Positions 1-6,843 of a stretch of 20,131 nt of DNA are shown piece after piece. Below the pieces are notes generated by a model. The model worked only from the letters and a program-made list of their open reading frames with translations, was not told where the DNA came from and ran no database searches. Origin of the DNA: CAINVV01 sp964506325. Lineage in GTDB: Bacteria; Bacteroidota; Bacteroidia; Bacteroidales; Prolixibacteraceae. The stretch covers positions 1 through 20,131 of the forward strand of contig CAZDLO010000063.1 in the NCBI GenBank assembly GCA_964506325.1. Reading direction: 5' to 3'. Position 1 is the stretch's first letter. Every line of letters begins with the position of its first letter. The position numbers and the translations under genes are program-made.

Positions 1-211
1 CAGGTTTAACGTCCATTATTGTCATCACCATTCCCAATGCAACCGTTGTAAATCGCTTCAGCCGCTTTCGATCGCACCCAAACGATGCCTGGTCAACCTT
101 CCCTGCATGTACCAGCGAAGATAACAACTAATCCTCCGAAACTTTCACATGGGTCCGGCTGGCAATAAAAAAAATGTTCTGAAGAAAAGTTGCCGGACCA
201 AGAAACCGGAC
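1..211. other. Left edge of window, no assignable gene
   Basis: No gene can be assigned here. On the minus strand one frame is open from the window edge up to a stop at about 128-130 (some 42 codons). It contains in-frame ATG codons whose first bases are at 31, 25 and 16, so the start of a minus-strand gene running off the left edge is possible. The stretch is too short and resembles no family I recognise, so chance is equally likely. The right part contains the inverted repeat listed separately at 152-199. Confidence 0.3.
152..199. repeat. 8-bp perfect inverted repeat beyond the lipoprotein stop
   Basis: GGTCCGGC at 152-159 is exactly complementary to GCCGGACC at 192-199, with 32 bases between. 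It lies just past the stop codon of the minus-strand lipoprotein gene, where a terminator is expected. The oligo-T run of the minus-strand transcript falls inside the loop rather than after the stem, so it is not a canonical intrinsic terminator. A second CCGGAC follows at about 205-210 and could compete for pairing. Confidence 0.45.
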
Positions 212-862
212 TTACATCAGTTTCACGGTGGTTGAAGTACCGTCAGCAAAATAAAATTTAATCTGAACCAGTCCAAACTTATGGTTGGCCTTGTACTCGA
301 TCTTGGTGATTCCCTGAATCCTGGAATCCTGTTCAACAGTCATCGTTTTTATCAGCAACATGCCATAAGGATAGTCATCAACATCTGTTTTGGCGGTTAC
401 GGTCCTGGTAATTGTGTTTCCATCGTTTTTTGTTATCGTGTACTTATCACCAACACTGCTGCTGTAGTTCACAATGGTAAAAGGTTTGCCGTCCTTGTTG
501 GTATAATCAAGTATGCCCTCCGAAGTATTTTTATATTTAGCCTCAAAATCCAGCTTTCCCGTTGCATCCTTAAAGGATGCCGGAATCATGCTGGTGTAGT
601 TACTGGCGGGCAAGGTTGCTTTTATTCGCAGGGTAACCACGCCATTGTTGTTGCCGGTTACAACTATAGAACTATTGGCATTGAAATTGGTTGATCCGAC
701 TGTGACATATGAATTGAATGAAGTGCCTGCTGCATTCATGGAAAGATTTCCATCCCCTCCTACATCAGTGGAGGAAACTTTGTCTCCATCCAATAAATCC
801 TTTACCTGATCACAGGAAACCAAAAGGCCGAACATTAACATAACAAGAAAAATCTTTTTCAT
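212..862 (-). CDS. Small secreted lipoprotein of unknown function
   Basis: I do not recognise the family. The chosen start (ATG ending at 862) gives 216 residues. A more distal ATG at 892 would add ten residues ahead of a typical lysine-starting signal peptide, so 862 is preferred. The N-terminus is MKK, a hydrophobic core, then a lipobox LVSC with Cys17 as the predicted lipidated residue, so the mature protein should be anchored in the inner or outer membrane facing the periplasm or the cell surface. The body is rich in Thr, Ser, Asn, Gly and Asp with alternating hydrophobic residues, suggesting a beta-sandwich or beta-rich fold. No catalytic motif is visible. It stands alone, divergent from paaK, and has its own promoter-like element at 910-917. 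Confidence 0.8.
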   Translation of the reverse strand: MKKIFLVMLMFGLLVSCDQVKDLLDGDKVSSTDVGGDGNLSMNAAGTSFNSYVTVGSTNFNANSSIVVTGNNNGVVTLRIKATLPASNYTSMIPASFKDATGKLDFEAKYKNTSEGILDYTNKDGKPFTIVNYSSSVGDKYTITKNDGNTITRTVTAKTDVDDYPYGMLLIKTMTVEQDSRIQGITKIEYKANHKFGLVQIKFYFADGTSTTVKLM

Positions 863-1210
863 AAGTAAAGGAATTAAATTAATTAGTATCAATATTTTAC
901 ATCAACCTTCAAATATAGTTAATTGAATTAAATAATTTAGTCAATTATTCAATTATTATGTAAATTGATATAAAATTTCAGCATCTGGCACCAATCAAAT
1001 TCCTTCCCCATTTTAGCTACCCCATCGACATACTGCTGCATTGAAATATAAATTTTCATCAAATAAGTCATGTTAAGGAGTAATTGTTACTGAACTTATG
1101 CTTAAACTTTTATTTTTACATAAAATCCGGTAAAAAATATTTCAGATTTACATAATGCCGTCATTTTTCATGCTAACCAAAGATATTTACGCATAAATTA
1201 TTGTTTATCA
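863..1210. other. Divergent AT-rich intergenic region, lipoprotein / paaK
   Basis: This 348-bp stretch is very AT-rich and separates two divergent genes, so it should hold promoters for both. Visible are the minus-strand -7 element at 910-917, an imperfect dyad made of 921-937 and 943-954, and a tandem CAATTATT at 942-957. For paaK I find only weak -7 resemblances (TATTTTTA near 1110), with no clean TAnnTTTG. No small ORF with recognisable content was seen. Confidence 0.6.
910..917 (-). promoter_or_regulatory. Candidate Bacteroidota -7 element for the lipoprotein gene
   Basis: The minus strand reads TATATTTG here, matching the Bacteroidota -7 consensus TAnnTTTG. It lies about 48 bp before the chosen ATG, implying a leader of about 40 nt. 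No TTTG -33 element is present at the expected spacing. An AT-rich imperfect dyad (921-954) covers the -33 region. Confidence 0.4.
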
Positions 1211-2512
1211 ATGATCTGGAACGAAAAAATTGAGTGTGCCACAAGGGAAGAGATGAAGCAGATTCAATCCCAAAGATTGAAGGAAACCGTTCAGCGTATT
1301 TACCACGCAGTCCCCTCCTACCGCAGGAAAATGCAGGAAGCGGGTTTGACTCCACATGACATCAAAGGGGTGGAGGACCTTTCCCGGCTGCCATTTACAA
1401 CAAAGGCCGATCTGCGCGACAATTATCCCTTCGGCCTCTTTACGGTGCCCATGAGTGAAATTGTGCGGCTTCACGCCTCTTCCGGGACAACCGGGAAACC
1501 TACCGTAGTCGGTTATACCAGGAAAGACATCCAGATGTGGTCTGAAGTGGTAACACGCTCCCTGTGTATGGCCGGTGTGCATCACCAGGATATTGTGCAG
1601 ATAGCTTATGGTTACGGATTGTTTACCGGTGGATTGGGCCTGCATTACGGTACCGAAAACCTGGGTGCATCAGTAATTCCAATATCGGGAGGAAATACCA
1701 GCAAGCAAATTCAGTTGATGGAAGACTTCGGAAGTTCCGTCATCTGCTGTACACCTTCCTATGCCCTCAACATTGCCGAGGTAATGAAAGAACAAGGCGT
1801 TGAACCCGGAAATCTTAAACTGCGTGTTGGAATCTTTGGCGCCGAACCCTGGACTGAGGCAATGAGGTATGAAATAGAGACAAAACTTGGAATCAAGGCC
1901 ATCGATATCTACGGTTTGAGTGAGATTGTTGGTCCCGGTGTTTCCTGCGAGTGTGAACACCAATGTGGCATGCATATCCAGGAGGATCACTTCCTCCCTG
2001 AAATTATCGATCCGGAGACCCTGGAACCGGTACCTCCGGGAGAATTTGGAGAACTGGTCTTCACGACCATCACCAAAGAGGGCATTCCGCTGATACGTTA
2101 CAGAACCAGGGATCTTACCAGGCTGATCCATGAACCTTGTGTTTGCGGCAGAACCCTGGTCCGAATGCTGAAATGCAAAGGCAGAAGTGACGATATGCTC
2201 ATCATCAGGGGTGTTAATGTCTTCCCGTCCCAGATTGAAACGGTACTCTTGCAGATGAGCGAAACCGAACCGCATTATCTCCTGATCATAGAACGTGAAG
2301 GAACTCTTGATACAGTTACATTGATGGTCGAAGTGCAGGAACAGTTCTTTTCAGATGAAGTAAGAAAATTACAGGAGCTGCGTTTGAAAATTACAAGGCA
2401 ACTCGAAAGTGTTCTTGGCATTTCTGTCAATGTAAAACTGGTAGAACCTAAAACCATCGAACGTACACCAGGCAAATCACAACGCGTGCTTGACAAGCGA
2501 AACCTGGGATAA
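1211..2512 (+). CDS. paaK: Phenylacetate-CoA ligase
   Basis: This cytoplasmic ligase is predicted to activate phenylacetate, or a related arylacetate, with ATP and CoA to arylacetyl-CoA, AMP and PPi. The 433-residue length is that of the PaaK family in the ANL superfamily. The adenylate-forming P-loop SSGTTGKP is at residues 90-97. It is followed by FGAEPW near 210, DIYGLSE near 233, and the YRTRD motif near 296. The C-terminal swinging domain begins at GRSDDMLIIRG, and a conserved ERTPGKSQR lysine lies near the end. It leads a plus-strand group with an OsmC-like protein and a tandem-ACT protein. In many anaerobes PaaK and an ACT protein sit near indolepyruvate/2-oxoacid oxidoreductases, which fits the korDABC genes downstream. 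Exact substrate (phenyl-, hydroxyphenyl- or indoleacetate) cannot be read from sequence. Confidence 0.93.
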   Translation: MIWNEKIECATREEMKQIQSQRLKETVQRIYHAVPSYRRKMQEAGLTPHDIKGVEDLSRLPFTTKADLRDNYPFGLFTVPMSEIVRLHASSGTTGKPTVVGYTRKDIQMWSEVVTRSLCMAGVHHQDIVQIAYGYGLFTGGLGLHYGTENLGASVIPISGGNTSKQIQLMEDFGSSVICCTPSYALNIAEVMKEQGVEPGNLKLRVGIFGAEPWTEAMRYEIETKLGIKAIDIYGLSEIVGPGVSCECEHQCGMHIQEDHFLPEIIDPETLEPVPPGEFGELVFTTITKEGIPLIRYRTRDLTRLIHEPCVCGRTLVRMLKCKGRSDDMLIIRGVNVFPSQIETVLLQMSETEPHYLLIIEREGTLDTVTLMVEVQEQFFSDEVRKLQELRLKITRQLESVLGISVNVKLVEPKTIERTPGKSQRVLDKRNLG

Positions 2513-2611
2513 TTGAACAGGGAAAGCAGTCACGGATTCAACAGAAGTTGTTCAGGTCAATATACGTAATTTGCAGGGGCAGGAAGCGGCTGCTAACAAA
2601 CAATTTCAAGA

Positions 2612-3100
2612 ATGGGTAAAGAACATCATTACAATGTGAAAATTATCTGGACTGGCAACAATGGCCAAGGAACCGCTGATTACCGGTCATACGACAGGAG
2701 CTACAATATCCTGAACAACGACAAAATGGTAATTTCTGCCTCATCAGACCCTGCCTTCCGCGGTGATGAAACAAAATATAACCCGGAGGAACTATTGTTG
2801 GCATCACTTTCAGGTTGTCACATGCTCTGGTTTTTGCATTTGTGCGCCGACAACGGAATCATTGTCACAGATTATTCCGACGCTCCGGCCGGCATCATGA
2901 TCGAAACTGAAAATGGAGGGGGAAGGTTCAGTGAGGTAACCCTGAATCCTTCCGTAACGGTGACGGACGCCGGCATGCTGGAAAAGATGGACGCATTGCA
3001 TCACAAAGCGAATGATCGCTGCTTTATTGCAAATTCCGTCAATTTCCCGGTTTACCATCACCCTGTTTACAGGGTGGAAAACAATCAAAATCTTCAATAA
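2612..3100 (+). CDS. OsmC/Ohr family protein
   Basis: This 162-residue cytoplasmic protein belongs to the OsmC/Ohr superfamily of thiol-dependent peroxide-detoxifying enzymes. The two expected cysteines are visible: the peroxidatic Cys69 in LSGCHMLW on the central helix, and the resolving-type Cys137 in the motif CFIANSV. The N-terminal part has the usual strand-rich segment ending in YNPEELLLASLSGC. It lies 99 bp after paaK and 18 bp before the ACT gene in the same direction, so co-transcription is likely. Its role in an arylacetate operon is unknown. It may protect oxygen-sensitive metabolism or act on a thiol or thioester, which is speculation. Family assignment is secure; substrate is not. 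Confidence 0.88.
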   Translation: MGKEHHYNVKIIWTGNNGQGTADYRSYDRSYNILNNDKMVISASSDPAFRGDETKYNPEELLLASLSGCHMLWFLHLCADNGIIVTDYSDAPAGIMIETENGGGRFSEVTLNPSVTVTDAGMLEKMDALHHKANDRCFIANSVNFPVYHHPVYRVENNQNLQ

Positions 3101-3118
3101 TCAACCAATATTATAACC

Positions 3119-3544
3119 ATGATCATCAAGCAACTTTCTGTTTTTCTTGAAAATAAATCCGGCAGGCTGCATGAAGTATCTGCAATTCTTGGCCGAACAG
3201 GCATAAACATGTCTGCTTTTTCTGTAGCTGACACCTCTGAATTCGGAATCCTGCGGCTTATCGTTTCAGACCATGAGAAAGCATTACAAGTGCTGCGGGA
3301 ACAGAATTTTTCTGTGAGCCTGACGGATGTCGTATGCCTGAGTTGCCCCAATCAACCGGGTGCCCTGGCAAAGGCCCTCGAAATACTGTCTGCCAACGAG
3401 GTTTCAATAGAATATCTTTATGCCTTTTCTGTTGGTGATACGGCAAATGTCGTGCTCAAGCCGGACCGCCTCGGGAAATGCATTGAAGTTCTGAAAGAAC
3501 ACCGGCTTGAACTGGTGAAGGCAAGTGACCTGTACCGCATTTAG
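3119..3544 (+). CDS. Tandem ACT-domain amino-acid-sensing protein
   Basis: The protein is 141 residues and consists only of two ACT domains (about residues 1-68 and 69-141). Each has the glycine-containing turn between the first strand and helix: NKSGRLHEV in the first and NQPGALAKAL in the second. ACT domains bind small ligands, usually amino acids, at domain interfaces, and no catalytic or DNA-binding domain is attached. Stand-alone double-ACT proteins are commonly found next to paaK in anaerobes. A role as aromatic amino acid or arylacetate sensor acting on a partner enzyme is the likely reading, but it is inference. It starts 18 bp after the OsmC-like gene and ends a probable three-gene operon. 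Confidence 0.88.
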   Translation: MIIKQLSVFLENKSGRLHEVSAILGRTGINMSAFSVADTSEFGILRLIVSDHEKALQVLREQNFSVSLTDVVCLSCPNQPGALAKALEILSANEVSIEYLYAFSVGDTANVVLKPDRLGKCIEVLKEHRLELVKASDLYRI

Positions 3545-3792
3545 GGAAACTGTTCAATTCAGGATTTTTTTTTACCTTGCGGACAAGTTTGACAGAGTGG
3601 CAGATTGATGCTATTCAGTTCCGGTCTTTTTATTCCAGTGAGTCCTGAATTGAATGACAAGGGATCGGATCAGACCTATCTGCCGGCCTAAAAAGATTAA
3701 GAATATTCATGAAATGCACGGGGTCCGGGAAACCGGAAATATGGCACTATTGTCCGGGGTATTTCATCCGACAAAAAATTAATTGTTAACAG
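3545..3792 (+). promoter_or_regulatory. pheA upstream region with hairpins and a possible leader ORF
   Basis: This 248-bp gap holds more structure than its neighbours. Besides the 12-bp inverted repeat, TCCGG (3724-3728), GAAA (3729-3732) and CCGGA (3733-3737) make a short hairpin with a GNRA tetraloop. A further TCCGG at 3753-3757 could pair with the same CCGGA, giving two mutually exclusive stems. A 26-codon reading frame (ATG 3709, TAA 3787-3789) spans these elements, has Trp, Tyr, Tyr and Phe codons within eight codons, and ends 3 nt before the pheA GTG. These are features one expects of attenuation or translational coupling, but no terminator stem with T-tract is seen next to pheA. Treat as a hypothesis. 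Confidence 0.3.
3553..3654. repeat. 12-bp perfect inverted repeat with 78-nt spacer upstream of pheA
   Basis: TTCAATTCAGGA at 3553-3564 is exactly complementary to TCCTGAATTGAA at 3643-3654. A nine-T run (3565-3573) follows the left arm directly. In RNA this would form a long-range stem closing a 78-nt loop. It could be a 3' structure of the upstream operon, part of a pheA leader, or an operator pair. Confidence 0.5.
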
Positions 3793-4623
3793 GTGAAAAG
3801 AATTTCAATTCAGGGTATAAAGGGTTGCTTCCACGAAGATGCTGCCCTTAAATTTTTCGGGGAAGAGGTAGAAATAGTTGAATGCCGGACTTTTCGAAGA
3901 GTTTGCGAGATGCTTGACCGGGACGAGGTTGACTGTTCTGTAATGGCGATTGAAAACTCAATAGCGGGCAGCCTGCTTGAAAATTACGCATTGCTCCGGG
4001 ATTTTCACCTGAGGATTATTGGTGAGATTTATCTTCACATTGAGATGAACCTGATGATTTATCCCGGCACAAAACCCGGAAACATCAAGGAAATACACTC
4101 GCATCCTATTGCATTGAAACAGTGCTCCGAATACATTGACAGAAGATTTGGAAGCAATATTGTCCTCCGGGATAAAAGCGATACTGCCGGGGCAGCGCAG
4201 GAACTTTCAGTTGAGAAATACGACTACGTGGCTGCCATTGGCAATGAGAGATCTGCCAAAATCTATGGTCTGGACATTATTGATCGCGGCATTGAAACCA
4301 ACAAACGTAATTATACGCGGTTCCTGATCCTGGCTAAGCATTCCTTACCGAATTTGTCTGCAGATAAAGCTTCACTCTCTTTTAAATGCGGCCATTATTA
4401 CGGAGCACTGGCCAAAGTGCTGACAATTTTTGCTGAAAACAAAATAAATCTCACCAAAATACAGTCAATTCCTGTAATAGGAAAACCGAACGAATATTCA
4501 TTCCATGTTGATATTGAATTCAATACTGTGGATGATTATGAAAGGGCGATCCACCAGGTTTTGAAAAATGTTTCAAGCCTGGCAATCCTGGGCGAATATA
4601 AAAAAGCAGACATTAACTACTGA
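3793..4623 (+). CDS. pheA: Prephenate dehydratase with ACT domain
   Basis: The enzyme converts prephenate to phenylpyruvate, water and CO2 in phenylalanine synthesis. Length is 276 residues, normal for the monofunctional form without chorismate mutase. The catalytic domain covers about residues 1-185, with ENSIAGSL at 54-61 and the signature TRF at 175-177. The C-terminal ACT domain has GALAKVL at 204-210. The Phe-binding ESRP motif of other phyla reads QSIP at 224-227, a variant I associate with Bacteroidota, so feedback inhibition by Phe probably remains. The start is GTG; an in-frame TAA at 3787-3789 excludes any longer N-terminus. It is followed after 14 bp by a flavodoxin gene rather than by another aro/tyr gene. 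Confidence 0.95.
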   Translation: MKRISIQGIKGCFHEDAALKFFGEEVEIVECRTFRRVCEMLDRDEVDCSVMAIENSIAGSLLENYALLRDFHLRIIGEIYLHIEMNLMIYPGTKPGNIKEIHSHPIALKQCSEYIDRRFGSNIVLRDKSDTAGAAQELSVEKYDYVAAIGNERSAKIYGLDIIDRGIETNKRNYTRFLILAKHSLPNLSADKASLSFKCGHYYGALAKVLTIFAENKINLTKIQSIPVIGKPNEYSFHVDIEFNTVDDYERAIHQVLKNVSSLAILGEYKKADINY

Positions 4624-4637
4624 AAAATCCAAATAAT

Positions 4638-5162
4638 ATGGAAAAGATTGCAATTTTTTTCGGACCATTGAATGGTTCAGTCCACAGGATAGCCAAATTG
4701 GTCGCATCAAAGATTGGCCCAGAAAAAGTTGATATGTTGCATATCGCAGAAGCCAAAGCATCCGACCTGGACAAGTATACACATATTATTTTCGGAATAT
4801 CCACCATTGGGAAAGATACCTGGCAACAGAAGTTTGACAACAACGACTGGTCCAAGTTCTTTCCGATCGTTTCAACCTACGATTTCACCGGGAAAAAGGT
4901 CGCCATCTTTGGTTTGGGAGACCATATTACTTATGCCTACCACTTTGTCGATTCGTTGGGACTCCTGGGCAAAACAATAAGGAATCAGGGTGGAGCGATG
5001 TATGGTCAGGTTAGCACCGAAGGTTATTCATTCCAGGATTCTGAAGCAATCATTGACGGGCAGTTTATCGGATTGCCGGTTGATGAGGATTTTGAGCCTG
5101 AAATGACCGAAGAACGTGTCGGCAATTGGTTGGATTCTTTGAAGAAGGATTTCTTAAAATGA
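4638..5162 (+). CDS. fldA: Flavodoxin, long-chain type
   Basis: A 174-residue FMN-binding electron carrier of the cytoplasm. The phosphate-binding loop after the first strand reads FFGPLNGSVHRIAK. This departs from the usual S/T-x-T-G-x-T pattern but keeps the position and small residues. The 50s-type loop is seen in ISTIGKDTW, and the FGLGDHITYAYHFVDSLG and TEGYSFQDSEA motifs are characteristic of FldA, including the extra loop of long-chain members. It sits between pheA and the aminotransferase and overlaps the latter by four bases. As neither neighbour needs a one-electron carrier, the likely client is the oxidoreductase encoded by korDABC downstream. That link is inferred from position. 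Confidence 0.92.
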   Translation: MEKIAIFFGPLNGSVHRIAKLVASKIGPEKVDMLHIAEAKASDLDKYTHIIFGISTIGKDTWQQKFDNNDWSKFFPIVSTYDFTGKKVAIFGLGDHITYAYHFVDSLGLLGKTIRNQGGAMYGQVSTEGYSFQDSEAIIDGQFIGLPVDEDFEPEMTEERVGNWLDSLKKDFLK

Positions 5163-6490
5163 AGAACACACCCATTCCAGTTTCCATCGTTGAGGATAAA
5201 ATTGCTGCTCTTGATGTAGAAGAGATCGGAAATGCCTCAATAAGGGAAATAGTGCAACTGGTCAGCAGCATTGAGGCTGTTACAGGAATCCGCTATATCA
5301 GGATGGAGATGGGCATCCCCGGACTTCCTCCATCCCGTATCGGGGTTGAAGCTGAGATTGAAGCCTTACGCAACAACGTTGCCTCGGTTTATCCCCGGAT
5401 TGACGGCATCCCTGAATTGAAAAATGAAACCTCCCGTTTTGTTAAACTTTTTATGAACATAGAGGTTAACCCGGAAGGTTGCATACCGACAGTCGGCTCA
5501 ATGGAAGGAAGTTACGCTGCATTCCTTGTATCAGGTGCCTGTCACAAGGAAAAGGACACCGCTCTCTTCATCGATCCGGGCTTTCCGGTTCAAAAACAAC
5601 AGATGATAGTTCTGAACCAGAAATTTATTTCATTTGACGTTTTTGAATTCAGGGGTCAGAAATTGAGAGAAAAGCTTGAATCATACCTTTCTGAAGGCAA
5701 TATCTGCAATATCATCTATTCAAACCCCAATAACCCTGCATGGATCTGCCTAACAGAGGAAGAGCTGTCCATAATTGGCGAATTGTCTGTGAAATATGAT
5801 ACTATAGTAATTGAAGATCTGGCCTATTTCGCCATGGATTTCAGGCAGGATCTGTCCAAGCCGGGAATTCCCCCTTATCAGCCTACTGTTGCCAGGTACA
5901 CTCCCAACTGGATAATGATGATCTCCAGTTCAAAAGTATTTTCCTATGCAGGCCAGCGGATTGGAGTCCTGATTATCTCCGACCAACTCTACCACCGCCA
6001 ATATCAAAATCTTAACGAACGTTTGCATGTCCACGGCTTTGGCAATGCCATCGTTCACAGGGTACTCTATTCATTGACCTCCGGTACTTCACACTCTTCC
6101 CAATATGCCCTGGCTGCCATGTTCAGGCATGCCAGCAACGGCGATTATGATTTTATCAGGGATGTGAAGGAATACGGAGAGAAAGCCCGGATTATGAAGC
6201 ATCTTTTTATATCCTGCGGTTTTGAAATAGTTTATGGTACGGATATTGACAAATCCATCGGAGATGGTTTCTATTTTACCATCAGCTATCCCGGAATGAA
6301 TGGTCCTTCTTTGTTGCACAATCTTCTTTATTATGGAATAAGTGCCATCTCCCTGGGCAATACCGGGAGCTCAAAACAAGGTTTAAGGGCATGTGTGTCA
6401 AATGTACGTCGTGATCAATTCGAAGATCTTGAAACCAGATTGAAACAGTTCCACAAGGATTTTCCGGTTGACTTACAAAATGAAAGTTAA
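5159..6490 (+). CDS. PLP-dependent aminotransferase, class I/II (probably aromatic)
   Basis: A fold-type I aminotransferase of 443 residues. The ATG at 5159 overlaps the flavodoxin stop as ATGA. This start is preferred to an in-frame TTG at 5126, which would extend 37 bp into the flavodoxin gene. PLP-site residues are visible: Asn in NPNNP (189-193), Asp220 and Tyr223 in EDLAYF, the Schiff-base Lys259 in SSSKVFSYAGQR with Arg267, and the substrate-carboxylate Arg410 in GLRACVSN. Position after pheA suggests amino transfer between glutamate and phenylpyruvate or hydroxyphenylpyruvate. Bacteroidota often place such a gene beside pheA. Aspartate or branched-chain specificity cannot be ruled out from sequence. 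Confidence 0.88.
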   Translation: MKNTPIPVSIVEDKIAALDVEEIGNASIREIVQLVSSIEAVTGIRYIRMEMGIPGLPPSRIGVEAEIEALRNNVASVYPRIDGIPELKNETSRFVKLFMNIEVNPEGCIPTVGSMEGSYAAFLVSGACHKEKDTALFIDPGFPVQKQQMIVLNQKFISFDVFEFRGQKLREKLESYLSEGNICNIIYSNPNNPAWICLTEEELSIIGELSVKYDTIVIEDLAYFAMDFRQDLSKPGIPPYQPTVARYTPNWIMMISSSKVFSYAGQRIGVLIISDQLYHRQYQNLNERLHVHGFGNAIVHRVLYSLTSGTSHSSQYALAAMFRHASNGDYDFIRDVKEYGEKARIMKHLFISCGFEIVYGTDIDKSIGDGFYFTISYPGMNGPSLLHNLLYYGISAISLGNTGSSKQGLRACVSNVRRDQFEDLETRLKQFHKDFPVDLQNES

Positions 6491-6592
6491 AGTGGTTGTT
6501 TTTTGAAAAAATGTAAGATATCGGATTCAGGACAAAAGTCATAACTGGCGTCGTTTCCTATTCCGAAATTTGAAATAAAAATATGGAATACC

Positions 6593-6820
6593 ATGGCTAA
6601 AGTCGTAGGAGCAGTAGTTGTTGACTCGGAAGTTTGCAAAGGTTGCAACCTCTGCGTCGTCTCTTGTCCAACCAAGACTTTGGGTCTCAACAGAGATGTC
6701 AATAGCAAGGGTTATCATTATTCCTATATGGAAATTCCCGAAAATTGCATTGGATGTTCAAACTGTTCTTCAGTTTGTCCTGACAGCTGTATTACAGTTT
6801 ACAGATTAAAATTAGAATAG
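6593..6820 (+). CDS. korD: 2-oxoacid:ferredoxin oxidoreductase, delta (2x[4Fe-4S]) subunit
   Basis: A 75-residue bacterial-type ferredoxin subunit. Two complete cluster motifs are present: Cys15, 18, 21 and 25 in CKGCNLCVVSCP, and Cys52, 55, 58 and 62 in CIGCSNCSSVCP, plus an extra Cys66. In four-subunit oxidoreductases this subunit passes electrons from the TPP site to external ferredoxin or flavodoxin. It begins a D-A-B-C order with small gaps (23 bp to the alpha gene). A 102-bp gap separates it from the aminotransferase. I find no clean TAnnTTTG promoter in that gap, so read-through from the pheA cluster is possible. Confidence 0.93.
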   Translation: MAKVVGAVVVDSEVCKGCNLCVVSCPTKTLGLNRDVNSKGYHYSYMEIPENCIGCSNCSSVCPDSCITVYRLKLE

Positions 6821-6843
6821 GTTAATCAATTAAAAATCCAGGT

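Noticed and set aside
1..130. N-terminus of a minus-strand gene leaving the left edge
   Set aside because: The open frame is only about 42 codons with no recognisable motif, so not listed as a CDS.
281..694. 137-aa plus-strand reading frame opposite the lipoprotein gene
   Set aside because: It is antisense to a gene with a clear lipoprotein signal and has no recognisable domain; shadow frame.
1670..2275. 201-aa minus-strand reading frame inside paaK
   Set aside because: Antisense to the conserved core of paaK; composition reflects the complementary coding strand.
3565..3573. Nine-T run as an intrinsic terminator of the ACT operon
   Set aside because: No stable stem directly precedes it; only a three-pair CTG/CAG stem can be drawn.
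5126..5158. Upstream TTG start for the aminotransferase
   Set aside because: It would lie in the flavodoxin gene and add eleven residues unlike the family; the ATG at 5159 gives a standard ATGA coupling.
6491..6592. Separate promoter for korDABC
   Set aside because: No TAnnTTTG element found; TTTTTTGAAAAAA near 6499 is an A/T palindrome without promoter spacing.
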